Source of the DNA: Lumbricus rubellus
Lineage: Eukaryota > Annelida > Clitellata > Crassiclitellata > Lumbricidae
Assembly: GCA_945859605.1 (NCBI GenBank)
Contig: OX243821.1
Coordinates: 34,636,167 to 34,700,166 of the forward strand
Direction: 5' to 3'
DNA length: 64,000 nucleotides
A program made the position numbers and the translations under genes. The notes under the pieces were generated by a model that did no database searches, was not told the DNA's origin, and saw nothing but the letters and a program-made list of their open reading frames with translations. Positions 1 through 10,695 of this stretch are shown here, piece after piece (the stretch's first letter is position 1; each line of letters begins with the position of its first letter).

Positions 1-256
1 TATATACTGATTGTAATCGTTTTTAAAGGTATGCAAACTGACCAAATTATTATCTGCAATACAGTAGAAGTCCACAAGGCTCATTAAACAATCCATTATA
101 TGACGACGACGATGACGATGACGACGATAACGGTGCAAATGATGACGGCGAAGATGATGATGATGACGACAACTATGATGATGAAGGACGATAATGATGC
201 CGATGGCAATAATGATAACGACGACGATGAATGATGTTGTTGTTGTTGTTGTGTAC

Positions 257-346
257 AGTATGTGGGATGAACTGATGAGAAGCAGTCGAAGTCGAACAAG
301 CGGCAGTGAATCAAGTGACGATCTAAACAACAAAAAGATGGTTTTG
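257..346 (+). other. Possible orphan exon
   Basis: After a GTGTACAG acceptor-like site an open frame reads WDELMRSS, GSESSDDLNN and KKMVLNLVQ, ending at a weak CAG|GTCTCT donor. Hydrophilic, with no recognised domain. The triplet-rich DNA to its left (96-260) is low complexity. It could be chance. Confidence 0.2.
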
Positions 347-506
347 AATCTCGTTCAGGTCTCTAATAAATAATATTTACACATCAATTGTTCACGCATA
401 TTAGATTCCATTTTTATATAACAGTTGATGAAACAGTTTTTAGGGTGTCTATGTTACCTGTCGTAACTCGATCATATCTTCAACTACTATTGTTCCACCC
501 TCATGA

Positions 507-542
507 ATATTATAACTCTCTATAAAAACGTTTTAAAGGTGT
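507..542 (-). promoter_or_regulatory. PSE/TATA-like module
   Basis: ACACCTTTAAAA, then TATAATAT 28 nt from its start. Confidence 0.65.
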
Positions 543-611
543 CTAACGCAACCGCTTTAACAATTGATTAGCCATATGGTCACTTTCACTACTGACATTC
601 CAACCTCATGA

Positions 612-647
612 AGATTATAGCATTGTATAGCAGAGTTTTAGAGGTGT
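612..647 (-). promoter_or_regulatory. PSE/TATA-like module
   Basis: ACACCTCTAAAA, TATAATCT at +28. Confidence 0.65.
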
Positions 648-925
648 TCAACGCAACCGCTTCAACCATCCCAATAATAATTATTATCACTCTGTAATAA
701 CTAATATCACTAAAACTGCCAACATTACAACATTTCAACTTTAAGTTACTAAATACTTACTTACTGCAGTTATTGCTACTACTGCCACTACTTTCGTAGC
801 TGCTGCTGCTACTACCGTACTATTTTACCAACATTAGTAATAATTGTATTTTGTAGTAATTAACTTTCTTTTCATCACAAGTACGAAAACACACAGTACT
901 GTGATTCACATTTGCTATAATTGCT

Positions 926-961
926 ATATATGTTGTTTTCAGATGTTTGAAAAGAAGGTGT
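926..961 (-). promoter_or_regulatory. PSE/TATA-like module (weak)
   Basis: ACACCTTCTTTT, ACATATATAG at +28; same place in duplicate A at 22530. Confidence 0.45.
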
Positions 962-1314
962 GACCCGATAACCTGTTTTCGACTTTTCACCCCATGACCT
1001 GTACAATTGATGACGTCATTTCAACCAATATTATGAGAACTGCAGATGAAATTTTTTATATACTTCGCAAACGGAACTGTTATTAATTATGTCAAGTTAA
1101 TAATTGGAATTATTGACATGACTTTCTGTTTTAAATGACAATATTACTATTTTGTTGAATGTGAATAAAATCTTTTAAATTGTCCTATTAATGGGGTCAG
1201 TTATTAATTATTCTATAGGGAATGCAAGGATACAATACTACCATTAGCCTACTACTGCTACAATCTCTCGATATTGATGTCGTTGGATGCTAATTGAAAG
1301 AAGTGACTTATTGG

Positions 1315-1350
1315 TACTTATAAAATTATGACAACCTTTCAAAAAGGTGT
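1315..1350 (-). promoter_or_regulatory. PSE/TATA-like module
   Basis: ACACCTTTTTGA, TATAAGTA at +28. Confidence 0.6.
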
Positions 1351-1429
1351 CTAAGGGTTAAACAATGAATAAACCTTTACTTCATTCTAGTTAACCACAA
1401 ACGCGGTTAGTGCTTTCAGGAAGTCTATT

Positions 1430-1790
1430 CCACTCCTTTGGACCTGCGCATTTAATCAAAAATGTCCTATAATAGTGATTACGAGCTTCTTTATGAGTCG
1501 AGGTAGTAGGAAAGAGGAGGCCAGCTATTATTCTAACGATTCCTTTCTGTTCTGCAAAACGATAATTCTCTGAAGCCGAGAGTTATAGTTTGATGCCCAT
1601 ATCATGTTGCAGTAGGATAAATACGGATAAACCATAGAATAGTATAAGGTAAGTAAATTACTATAGGTAGTAGGTAAGATACTCTTGTTATTATTCCAAT
1701 ATTCTTAGCTAATTTTAGAGCAATTATGTTCCAAGTCAGATATTGGTCCACATAGACACCAAGGAATTTTACATATTTTATTTAATCTAT
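1430..1790 (-). pseudogene. LINE reverse transcriptase relic
   Basis: Minus-strand frames give KFLGVYVDQYLTW, AKNIGIITRVSYLLP, MIWASNYNSRLQRI and RIIAGL with several frameshifts. This is the same region as residues around 250-330 of the 52-kb LINE. Confidence 0.75.
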
Positions 1791-1966
1791 CTATATGATT
1801 ATTGAAAATGGTGAGAAGAAGTTGGTAGGAACATGGGTAGTAAAACGAAGAAGATGCAGAGGAAAGGCAGGAGCAGGCGGAGAAGGAGATGGCAGAAAAT
1901 TAAATAGAGGAAGATTATGTTGAATCAAATAGAAGACCACGACTTACCATAAGTTGTTGCGTCAAA

Positions 1967-2001
1967 CATTTATAACAAATTGTTAAGAGTTAATAAGGTG
2001 T
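1967..2001 (-). promoter_or_regulatory. PSE/TATA-like module
   Basis: ACACCTTATTAA, TATAAATG at +27. Confidence 0.6.
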
Positions 2002-2059
2002 CCAAAATCATCGCTCAGTTTACCTTTTTTGGTTATCGAAAGAAATGGTTTACATCTTC

Positions 2060-2440
2060 CTCTTTTATTTAGGTTTGCTGCCTCTCGGCAGGTCCAGATG
2101 CCCAACGACACCACTCTTCTCGATGTTGTGCTTTTTCTTTGAGTTTTCCATATCCATCCTCCATCATCCAGTCCAAGAACTTTTTCCTAGGTCTTCCTCT
2201 TCCCCTCAATTTTGCCTCCACAATGTCTTTTTGCAAGGAGTTGCCTCTCAGTACATGTCCTATCCAGTTCATGTGCCTTGTCCTAATTGTATTCATCAAG
2301 GATCTTTCCTCTTCCACCTTCTTCAGTACTTCTTCATTTGATTTATGTTCTGTCCAGCTGATCCTTTCCATCCTTCTCCATACATGTATCTACATCTCGA
2401 ACGCTTCTATTCGTTTGACATCCTGCTCCGTACAGTCTGA
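2060..2440 (-). pseudogene. LINE C-terminal relic (GHVLR / RGRPR type)
   Basis: Minus strand reads EQDVKRIEAFEM-stop, then MERISWTEHKSNEEVL, NWIGHVLRGNSL, GRGRPRKKFLDWM and REEWCRWA. This is the common C-terminal tail of LINE ORF2 proteins. One in-frame TAG where a Trp is expected. Confidence 0.7.
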
Positions 2441-2577
2441 CGCTCCAACTGGACTCCTTTATCCAATTCTCCGTTATGTACATGTACATGCATATTAACT
2501 ATACCGGTATTTCATTTTATTGTACCATGCCTGTAGACAAAATGCGGTTAGCAAAATTATTGGTGAATTAAAGAATA

Positions 2578-2629
2578 TTCTTATCTTATCTTATCTTATC
2601 TTATCCTATCCTATCCTATCCTATCCTAT

Positions 2630-2661
<32 letters not shown>

Positions 2662-2971
2662 TATCTTATCTTATCTTATATTATATTATATTATATTACA
2701 TTATATTATATTATATTATATTATATTATATTATATTATATTATATTATATTATATTATATTATATTATATTATATTATATTATATTATATTATATTATC
2801 TTATCTTATCTTATCTTATCTTATCTTATCTTATCTTATCTTATCTTATCTTATCTTATCTTATCTTAGCTTAGCTTAGCTTAGCTTAGCTTAGCTTAGC
2901 TTAGCTTAGCTTAGCTTAGCTTAGCTTAGCTTAGCTTAGCTTAGCTTAGCTTAGCTTAGCTTATCTTAGCT
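2578..2971 (+). repeat. Pentanucleotide array
   Basis: Blocks of TTATC, CTATC, TTATA, TTATC and TTAGC in succession, about 390 bp, showing spread of single-base variants in blocks. Confidence 0.95.
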
Positions 2972-3166
2972 TAATCGTTCATGCTTTCGTCTCATTTAGC
3001 TACCACCATCTCTACCACAACCGCCACAACCGCCACCAGCACAAACGAAAAGTGCATAGACAATATTTTGTTCAGTTTTTCAGTCTGCCAACATACTTAT
3101 CTTTGTTTCAAAATGTTTTATATAAATGAGTCAATAACCACAGCAATTTATAGCACCGAAAATTAC

Positions 3167-3202
3167 ACACCTTTTTAGATGCTGTGTAAACCGCCATAAA
3201 TT
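3167..3202 (+). promoter_or_regulatory. PSE/TATA-like module
   Basis: ACACCTTTTTAG, CATAAATT at +28. Confidence 0.55.
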
Positions 3203-3261
3203 CTGCCAAACACCATTTTGAGCATTAAGGGTAAAATCTGGTCTAGTACCTCGCTCTTAAG

Positions 3262-3345
3262 TGCTGTAATATGCCGAGCAAATTTCTGTCCAGGGTAACG
3301 GCCTCTGTTGTCATAGACCCTGGTCAAATCGGATCCATCCATTTG
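3262..3345 (-). other. Repeated exon-like peptide DLTRVYDNRGRYPGQ, copy 1
   Basis: Open frame MDGSDLTRVYDNRGRYPGQK followed by FARHITAL and a donor-like GAG|GTACTAG. The same peptide recurs at 24.4, 32.8 and 36.4 kb, with worn copies at 18.4 and 29.9 kb. The source gene is unknown to me. A plus-strand module lies 95 bp beyond the donor side. Confidence 0.5.
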
Positions 3346-3786
3346 AGCATTGAACACTCAGGCGTGAGCTACTTAACCTATGATCATCATACGAAACAAC
3401 GGACAGGCACCAACCACTAACGGAGAACAACATGAGTGTTATTGATGAACCACCCCTAACACCAACCGCATCACCGTCAGCCTATCCCATGCCAAGACCG
3501 AGGTCGGGGTCCACAGTGGCTCCATGGTATCGAGGAGCTCAAGCGGAATTAGAGCAGAAACCGAGTCACGAGCCCAATTTGAGACATCTACGGAACATTA
3601 TATTAGAGTCAGTTTACATTGCTGGCCATATAATTATTTGATGCAAATGCCACATTTGATAGTGCAGACACGCGATTTAATTGGACCATGCTTCGTTTGG
3701 TCTGATTTGCAAAATTCTTTTATATTCAACCGCTTCTTATGTGTGACCCATTTTAGATTGACTATAGTGGGTTCCAGTTTTTCAGT

Positions 3787-4323
3787 TTACCGAGGAGGTA
3801 AGGTGTAACGCTCGTAGGCCCACCTTTCTCCCGATCGGGGCGCTACTCCCGATCGTTGCCGTGGAGAGGTGGCCATACTTTTTAATAGGTGCGTTGGACC
3901 TGGGGCAAATGAACCGGTCAGACCAAATTCCTTTGGTCTCGCTCCCGTGTTCGGGTTCAAATCCTTTCTAAGGGGAAATTGGTCATGGTTTAACAAGGTG
4001 TCCGAGGGCGTAGGCACGGTCCTTGGTCGGTTGACAACCTCCGGACCGTAGTCCGGAATATCTGGGTCCGTTTGTGCACCTATTGTGAGCGTCCTAGTAT
4101 TTGTTTCTTCCTCCAATCTTTCCAACCGTTCCCGTTCCGACAAATTCCACCGTTCTTCCTGAGCCCTCCCAACCTTCAGGGCCTCCTTCATTCTATTTAG
4201 TCGTGCAACCATTTGGTCAAGGGGTTCAAGGACTACTTCCGGGGAGGCATCCCTTACTTCTTCTTCTTCTTCTGAACTCAATTCCCCCTCAATGGCTAGT
4301 AAATTTAGAGAAGGAGAAGCCAT
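3787..4323 (-). CDS. Gag-like ORF fragment in the LTR-type element
   Basis: From the Met of MASPSLNLLAIEGELSSEEE, acidic then helical (LDQMVARLNRMKEALKVGRA), Arg/Glu-rich. The frame reads through the element end into the flank, so the natural C-terminus is lost. No zinc knuckle or protease motif seen. Gag is a guess from context only. Confidence 0.35.
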   Translation of the reverse strand: MASPSLNLLAIEGELSSEEEEEVRDASPEVVLEPLDQMVARLNRMKEALKVGRAQEERWNLSERERLERLEEETNTRTLTIGAQTDPDIPDYGPEVVNRPRTVPTPSDTLLNHDQFPLRKDLNPNTGARPKEFGLTGSFAPGPTHLLKSMATSPRQRSGVAPRSGERWAYERYTLPPR

Positions 4324-5324
4324 TTGCTTTATGATAGTGTAATCAAGCAAAACATACGAAGTAATGCAATGGCTACGCCTAATTAGCACAGAAGAACAAT
4401 ATAATGTGAACCTACTCTAGATTAATATAGCAAAGTCATAACTCTAAGAAAAGGTTTGTAAAGTCACAACAATTATTACTAATAGTCCACTTAAGGTGCT
4501 AGACGGTTCGCTACCCGTTCGCCTAATTTTCACGAGACTAATATTACATAACACAAGTAACCACAACTCTCAAATATCATTCACTCATTCAGCCTATAGT
4601 AGCGACGTGAATATACAACAGTTCAAGTACACGTGGTTACTCTTGCAAATGTCCTTCATTCATTCAGCCTATAATGGTGAAGCGCATATTATACAGTGCA
4701 CGTACACGAGACTACACTCTCAAATGTCACTCATTCAACAAAGAGTAGCAAAAGGATATTAAATGTACAAAAGGCCTAGCTTCTGCCCGGAAACACCCTA
4801 GAACCCAGACAAGGTTTTAGTCCTTAATTAAGCAGAGGCCTACAATTAAATATCTCTTTTCTCACAAATGAATAAACTTCACAGTACTACCCGTTCGAAA
4901 AGGGGCGTTTCCCGTCACTCCTCCAGACAGCCTGACGAACGGAACTCGTCCAAAGGTATTCTTCTGCCACAGCTGTGCCTTCCGTTGCAAGAACCGTCCT
5001 TCGTAGTTTCTTCCTCCACCGTGGTTTCGACTATATAGCTCATTAACTCAGCGTAAAACTATCGAAACCTAACTTCGCAGTTGCACAAGACTTTCTTCCT
5101 GGTTCCAAAGTCACGTGACAACCTGCTCGTTCCGCTTCAAGGACAGCTCTGCCCTCTCCGTCTGAATTCAACTCTCTTCTCCCACCGTTCCAAGAGAAGC
5201 TCAATCTTTTATACTGCATACGCCCTCTAGCGATTAAACTATCAGCCCGCCTTAAACGCCAGCTGCATTAATCCACTACAGAGCAAAAAGCCCAACCCCT
5301 GTAACGAGGTTAGAGTTCGTTACA
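3804..5324 (-). mobile_element. LTR-type element (solo LTR or deleted retrotransposon)
   Basis: Bounded by TGTAACG and CGTTACA and by a perfect 5-bp target duplication TAAGG (3799-3803 and 5325-5329). 1521 bp; no second LTR found. A Gag-like ORF runs on the minus strand, so this is more than a simple LTR; an internally deleted element is likely. It interrupts a background repeat whose uninterrupted relative is at about 47340-47420. Confidence 0.75.
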
Positions 5325-5343
5325 TAAGGCTCAAGTCAAACAC

Positions 5344-5414
5344 TTAACCCTTTGATGCCGAGAGTGTAGTAAAATGTATGGGAAATCCTAAACCCTCCGG
5401 CATTAAAGGGTTAA
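5344..5414. mobile_element. 71-bp TTAA miniature element
   Basis: TTAACCCTTTGATGCCG at the left mirrors CGGCATTAAAGGGTTAA at the right (one mismatch). TTAA on both sides fits the piggyBac superfamily target. It is 15 bp from the LTR-type element. Confidence 0.65.
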
Positions 5415-5706
5415 GAAACAGGATGAACATTAAGGTTTTTCGAGAAATTTCTTTGTTCCTCTTGTGTAATTTCTACGTGATCATTGACGAACATTTCATA
5501 AAACTGGGCTCACCACAGATAAGAGTATACATTCTGCGCAAAACGGAGTCCTTGATGAAAGTTGAAAGAAAAATGATTTGAAATACATTTTAAACTGTCA
5601 TGTTGCTATTATAAGATGTTGACCTTTTTATCATTGCTTTTGTATGCAGTTTCGTTGATCGAAGCCCCCATGCAAGAACATAGCACTATAAGGTTATGAT
5701 GGCGAT

Positions 5707-5742
5707 CTTATATAGCATTGCATTAAACCATTTTAAGGGTGT
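5707..5742 (-). promoter_or_regulatory. PSE/TATA-like module
   Basis: ACACCCTTAAAA, TATATAAG at +28. Confidence 0.65.
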
Positions 5743-5788
5743 ATAAAATGAGCGGTCTTCAATATTTTGGTTTGTTCAGGTATTACAG

Positions 5789-5823
5789 TTGATATAGCAC
5801 TATTTTTTGTCGTTTAAAGGTTT
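5789..5823 (-). promoter_or_regulatory. PSE/TATA-like module (weak)
   Basis: AAACCTTTAAAC, TATATCAA at +27. Confidence 0.45.
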
Positions 5824-5939
5824 GTAAGTATTCATTATTCGATTTCTGTCTGCGTGTATCTATAATTATTACGAATATTAAGATTTGTAAATATGAACGC
5901 GATATTTTAACGTAGATATTTTCTGCGACTACCTGCTCG

Positions 5940-6015
5940 CTGATGTTGCCAGTCCCAAGCCTGGTTAAGTGAGGAGGGCGCCGCTGATAATCTTTGTCAT
6001 CAAAGACTTGGTTAA
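5940..6015 (+). repeat. CCAGTCCCAAG repeat
   Basis: gccagtcccaagcctggtta and gaggagggcgccgctgat. Confidence 0.75.
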
Positions 6016-6171
6016 TGAAGTTATTCGCTCTCAATAACTCAGCGCCATCGATTGATGCTTCTCCATTAGATTATAGCGCCTAATAAATATCCGGTAACAG
6101 TAATGAACTGGTTTATCAATAAATGTAATTAACTTCAGTTTCGTGATGTAAAGTCAGCGCGGTCGATTAAA

Positions 6172-6208
6172 ACACCTTTAAAATACTTATAAAACAACTT
6201 TATATAAC
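6172..6208 (+). promoter_or_regulatory. PSE/TATA-like module
   Basis: ACACCTTTAAAA, TTATATAA at +28. Confidence 0.65.
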
Positions 6209-6439
6209 TTCATAATAGAAACCTCAATAAGTATTCCGGGTTGATAATCTGTGTTCTAGCAATACAAAGGTTTCCGGTAACTGAAATTAAAATTGAAAAT
6301 TATGTTCAAACTGTGATTGCAATAAAAAAATTATCAGAAAATCTTAGATCTGCATTTCAACAGAATCAAATAAATTCAACATTGAACAAAAATTCAAACT
6401 TATTGTTTTCAAAACTGAAATATCGCGTCACATTACGGT

Positions 6440-6525
6440 TTTCTATAATTCATTTCAAGATTTTATGTAACGCCCTTTCAAGATATCTAGGCAGAGGCAT
6501 ATTCCAAGTCCACTTTTGTCTTGCT
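6440..6525 (-). repeat. LINE/SINE 3' tail fragment
   Basis: gtaacgccctttcaagatat and cagaggcatattccaagtcc, the inverted tail repeat. Confidence 0.5.
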
Positions 6526-6598
6526 TGTAATGTTCATGTCCTCCTATTATACTGAGACTGTTCCTGTGTTTGGAACAGAAACAAATTTTCCACTTTAG

Positions 6599-6634
6599 AC
6601 ACCTTTTATACGTTTTCAAATAGTGCTATATGAC
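6599..6634 (+). promoter_or_regulatory. PSE/TATA-like module
   Basis: ACACCTTTTATA, TATATGAC at +28; related copy at 38409. Confidence 0.6.
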
Positions 6635-7131
6635 AGTAGGACGCAGAACGTGTAGTTATATATTTCGTCCGGTAACATAGTAATTGTCCCATAGTCACAG
6701 TTGTTCAGAGTCACCATTGTTGCGTGAATATTTATTTATTTATTTATTTATTATTATTATTTATTTATTTATTATTTACTTCGAATGTTCATATAGTGCA
6801 TTTTCATTGTAGGCTATTCAGAAACGCTCCCACCAAAACCAGGGCTAACTAAGAGAGTTTTGAGGTTCTTAGGGGACAGAGTAGAGTGGGAATTAAGTGC
6901 AGTGTAACAGCAACACAGAATGAACGACGCTGTCGGATAATTATTCCAACTAGTTAAGTTTATAGATGGAAAAAAATAGTTTAATTCTCAATAAGAGTTT
7001 GTCATGTTTGGCGTTTATTTCTTTATTAATAATTAATAATTTTGTAAAAGTAAAACATAAGTCAGATATTTATAGAATATAAATTGTACATAAACATTAT
7101 ATACGATTCATGTTTATTTATTTGCATTTAG

Positions 7132-7320
7132 ACGAGGCACAGGTCGATATGAAGATTCGAGAGTGGTGCTTCACCCTTTGTCTTCAACGCCATTACAGCC
7201 GCTTGTCTTGACCCCATTGATGGTCATCATCATCCTCTGCTTATCTACCCATTCCTCAACGAAGGAAATCTCAAGAAGTTCCTACAACGATGCAAGATTT
7301 CAGACGTTGCTTTTCAATAG
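7132..7320 (+). pseudogene. Broken copy of RYK alphaC-hinge exon
   Basis: Closely similar to the 56829-57040 exon but on the opposite strand. The 5' part is scrambled. A 14-bp deletion after CTTCA removes the HDNI codons and shifts the frame. The final CAG is replaced by a TAG, so no protein can be read through. The acceptor-like TTTAG remains at the left edge. A promoter-like module follows 71 bp downstream. Confidence 0.8.
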
Positions 7321-7390
7321 GCGACAAAAAACAAAAAAAATATCGTTAATATACGGTATGCGACATTTCTGGGTAACGCAATTGTCTTGA

Positions 7391-7428
7391 ACACCTTTAA
7401 AACGCTGCTACATAATGCATATATAAAT
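7391..7428 (+). promoter_or_regulatory. PSE/TATA-like module next to RYK pseudo-exon
   Basis: ACACCTTTAAAA, TATATAAAT at +29; 71 bp after the broken RYK exon. Confidence 0.7.
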
Positions 7429-7519
7429 ATGGATCGGGAAATAAATTTATGTATTGTTGGCCAGCTTTCAAGAATATCCAAAGCAAATAGTATAATCTAC
7501 GTCGAAACTGTGACTAAAA

Positions 7520-7960
7520 AATTCCCGTAAATGAAATAAAGCCAAGATAAGAAAATTGATGTAGAATCAAACTGCATACTTTACATCGGATTCTTTTTCT
7601 GCACAATGTATCTGTCAAATTAACTACATCATGTCGTAAAAATAATTTTTTTATTGAGAATGTAGAGCTGAACTTGTTTATGTATCGAAAAATTTGAATG
7701 TTGTATTGTCCAACGAACTTAGTCTTTATAGGTTGAAAAAAAATTGCATTATATAAAAGATGCAAAAATACTGAGATTTGAATGGGAACATTTAGACACC
7801 TCTAACACGTTTATACAAAAGTTTAATAAATTTGGAACACGCTTGAAAAAATATATCTTTCCTCTCAGCTAATAAGGTAATGTTCTACAACACTCAACTT
7901 TATTATCCAACTATTCTATATGTGAACGTTCACTCGAGATCTTGTTTGAACCACCCATAC
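7520..7960 (+). repeat. Dispersed unit B, copy 1
   Basis: aatgaaataaagccaagata and ggattctttttctgcacaat, then a module at 7796. Further copies at 28735-28855 continued at 31736-32050, at 47640-48200 and at 48240-48740. Confidence 0.8.
7796..7831 (+). promoter_or_regulatory. PSE/TATA-like module in unit B
   Basis: ACACCTCTAACA, TAATAAAT at +28. Confidence 0.6.
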
Positions 7961-8268
7961 ATCTTTATCTTGATCTTGGTCACAGATACAATTATAGTAT
8001 CGTGCCTCCTCGGATGAAAAAGGTCATCAGAAATTACGGACGGGAAATTATGTACATTTTCGAAGATTTAGTGAACTTGGATTTTTTTTCGACTCTCCAT
8101 TTCTCGAGTACTTTACAGATACTCGACCATTGACCCTTTTTTAGGAATTCCACCCATTTGATTTAATTATTATAATTTTCTTTATCATTAATTTTTTTTC
8201 GTTGTAACTTTCTGCGGTATAATTATATCAACAAGAGTGTAGTAAAGCGAATTATACATCAGAATTCT

Positions 8269-8739
8269 TTTTTTTTTTTTTTTTTTATTCCACAGTTTAA
8301 CGTCGTCCTATGGCATCAATGGCCGTTGACGACAATACATAAAATACAATGCAATGAAAATAAAAACAAATTTTTCTAGCATCCTAAAAACACCATCAAC
8401 AGATCTGGTGTCTGGATGAATCTTTACAACTTCATCAATGTTCAATCATTAACAACTTTAAAGAGTCCATTTTACATTTTCCATGCTGATACATTGTGAC
8501 ATCATGTTCATCTAATGTAATTTAATTAACATTGTTTTATATCAATTGACTCAGAACACTAATTTCAACAATTCAACTTTAACTTTAAAAAGCAATTATG
8601 GCTACAAAATTTAATGTTCAATACATATAATTCTGATATCTAATGATATATAATTATTTCAATTGTTCATCTCTTCAAGCATGTTTGAAAATAAACTTAA
8701 GTAATTTACATTGCTTAAATAATAAATTATACATATATG

Positions 8740-8770
<31 letters not shown>

Positions 8771-9828
8771 ATAATTTTTATGACCAGTTTTCAACATGCT
8801 CAAACATCATTACATAGGTCCAACAACGTGTGCATCATAATAATGCAATATATATAACACAACAAATCAAAAATGCATCATTATATATGAAACTATCCAC
8901 AACAACAAATTGAAGATGCTACTTACATAATCCGACCTTTAGTTATAATTTTTATCAACCGATACACTTCATTTTGATATAAATTAATCGTCAAAAGATT
9001 TTTAATAGAAATTTCATCCTTATACATTTGACATTTATTTCTTAAAACCTTAGAAATATCTTCTTTTTTACAGTCAAGTAAGATGTGCATAATTGTTTCT
9101 GGCACGTGACATGTATCACATAAACCGTTAGAATGCCTTTTTATAATGTATAATCTTTGATTAGTGTTTGCTACTCCTAAACGTAATCTAGAAATCTGGA
9201 CTTCTTTGTGCCTGAATGGCTCAAGATATTCTATATTTGTATTCACAATTGGACAGATAGATTTATAAAAATGACCTTTATTATCATTGCTATATTCTAA
9301 TTGCCATTTATTAACTATATAAAGTTTAATCAAGGTAACAATTTCTTCAAATTCAAGATAATTTGTAGAATTTATATGATCAATACTTAGTGCTTCCTTG
9401 GCCAAAGTATCTGCTCTATCGTTGCCTATGAGATCAACGTGACTTGGAATCCAAATAAATTTGATTTTATTAGCATCTAGTTTGCCTATGTGATAAAGTA
9501 CATCATTCAATAATGTCGGTCTTGCCTGACTACAAGATTTTTTAATTGATGTAAGAACACTCAACGAATCAGAAAAAATTGCAAACTTGCTACTATTAGG
9601 ACATTCATAATTTATTAACCATTTAACAGTTTCCAGAATAGCAGTTAACTCTGCTGCATAAATACTTGAGTCATTACACAATCTAAATTTATTATCTACG
9701 TTTAAACTTGGTACTGTAAAAGCAGCACCAACAAGGTTATCCACTTTTGATCCATCAGTATATACATGTACACACGCATCATAATTAGACATTACTTTTA
9801 AAGCAGCCTGCTTTAAAAATTCTGGGTG
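8269..9828 (-). mobile_element. 5'-truncated LINE with poly-A tail
   Basis: Flanked by an 11-bp target duplication ATCAGAATTCT at 8258-8268 and 9829-9839. The 3' end is a run of about 20 A on the minus strand at the left edge. Only the last 1.56 kb of the LINE is present. A short fragment of the same LINE occurs at 14790-14885. Confidence 0.9.
8923..9828 (-). CDS. LINE ORF2 C-terminal part: RNase H and zinc knuckle
   Basis: The frame is open up to the truncation point at 9828 (PEFLKQAALKVMS...), so the Met at 9792 is internal. RNase H residues are visible: D in VYTDGSK, E in YAAELTAI, D in FSDSLSVL and D in HVDLIGNDRAD. A CDTCHVPETIMHILLDC zinc knuckle follows. This matches LINEs of the I/Nimb-like group with a C-terminal RNase H. 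The reverse transcriptase is missing, so the copy cannot move by itself. Confidence 0.85.
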   Translation of the reverse strand, partial: HPEFLKQAALKVMSNYDACVHVYTDGSKVDNLVGAAFTVPSLNVDNKFRLCNDSSIYAAELTAILETVKWLINYECPNSSKFAIFSDSLSVLTSIKKSCSQARPTLLNDVLYHIGKLDANKIKFIWIPSHVDLIGNDRADTLAKEALSIDHINSTNYLEFEEIVTLIKLYIVNKWQLEYSNDNKGHFYKSICPIVNTNIEYLEPFRHKEVQISRLRLGVANTNQRLYIIKRHSNGLCDTCHVPETIMHILLDCKKEDISKVLRNKCQMYKDEISIKNLLTINLYQNEVYRLIKIITKGRIM

Positions 9829-9853
9829 ATCAGAATTCTCGTAGGATTTTAAT

Positions 9854-9889
9854 TATAAATAAGGTAGATAATTTTTTTTAAAAAGGTGT
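9854..9889 (-). promoter_or_regulatory. PSE/TATA-like module
   Basis: ACACCTTTTTAA, TATTTATA at +28; just outside the LINE target duplication. Confidence 0.55.
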
Positions 9890-10176
9890 TCATGTATCAT
9901 AAATTTGTGTAATCTTTCTATCGTTATTCATCCTGCATAGATGACCGAATAATTGTAGTTTCCTGTTAATTATCTTTCTGATCAACGGCGAGAACCTCTG
10001 TGGCAACCGAAACGTAAAGATCTGCGTGGAAAAAATCGCACACTGCAGAATCTGTTGAATATCTCTGCTACCATTGGCACACCGATAGTGCCAGTGTCTT
10101 CGGCTAGCTTGGAGAAAGCGGAGGGTAACCTATATGACGTCGACAAATACCAATTAAATAGCGCCACGCTTTCAGC

Positions 10177-10212
10177 ACACCTCTTTTAAGTAAATCTTTT
10201 TTGATATAAATT
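10177..10212 (+). promoter_or_regulatory. PSE/TATA-like module
   Basis: ACACCTCTTTTA, TATAAATT at +28. Confidence 0.7.
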
Positions 10213-10288
10213 CTAGTCTAACTGAGAGTTCTGACTATTATAGATGTGTTCGAAATGTATTTTGCGAAATTAAAATTACATTTGTTAG

Positions 10289-10324
10289 ACACCCTATTTT
10301 CTTGTACAAATATCATTAATAATG
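10289..10324 (+). promoter_or_regulatory. PSE/TATA-like module (weak)
   Basis: ACACCCTATTTT, TAATAATG at +28. Confidence 0.4.
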
Positions 10325-10375
10325 GATCTTCTTCTATCTTCTCCTCCGTCATCGAAATGACGAAGAGGCCTTTAT

Positions 10376-10560
10376 GAAATTCCTCCAAACTTCTCTGCTT
10401 CTGATTGTTTCGCCAATCTCGGCTAAGCTGGTGCCCTTCTCTTTCAGGTCTTCTTTGATGTTGTCTATCCAGGTCTTCCGCTGTCTACCTCTGCTTCTTT
10501 CTCCTTCTACATGTCCATGTAGTGCAGCGTTTGGCAGTCTTTGTTCCTCCATTCTTCTCA
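10376..10560 (-). pseudogene. LINE C-terminal relic
   Basis: Minus strand: HVRRMEEQRLPNAALHGHV, SRGRQRKTWIDNIKEDLK and REVWRNF, the C-terminal end of an RTE/Craig-like ORF2. It is joined to the CCAGTCCCAAG repeat at 10612-10695. Confidence 0.75.
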
Positions 10561-10611
10561 CATGACCGGATCTTGGTCTGAGCCAAAACTTATAACTCCG
10601 CCACCGGTTGC

Positions 10612-10695
10612 AATCAGCCAGTGCCAGTCCCAAGTCTGTATAAAGGAGGAGGGCGTCGCTAATGGTCTTTGTTGCCACACAGTGACGTTCAACTG
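10612..10695 (+). repeat. CCAGTCCCAAG repeat
   Basis: gtgccagtcccaagtctgta and ggaggagggcgtcgctaatg; joined to a LINE C-terminus. Confidence 0.8.

Larger units (their letters stand above)
560..1230 (+). repeat. Dispersed duplicate A (partner at 22160-22840)
   Basis: About 670 bp shared with 22160-22840, including gtagctgctgctgctactac and cccatgacctgtaca. Both copies keep the two minus-strand modules in the same places. Confidence 0.85.
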
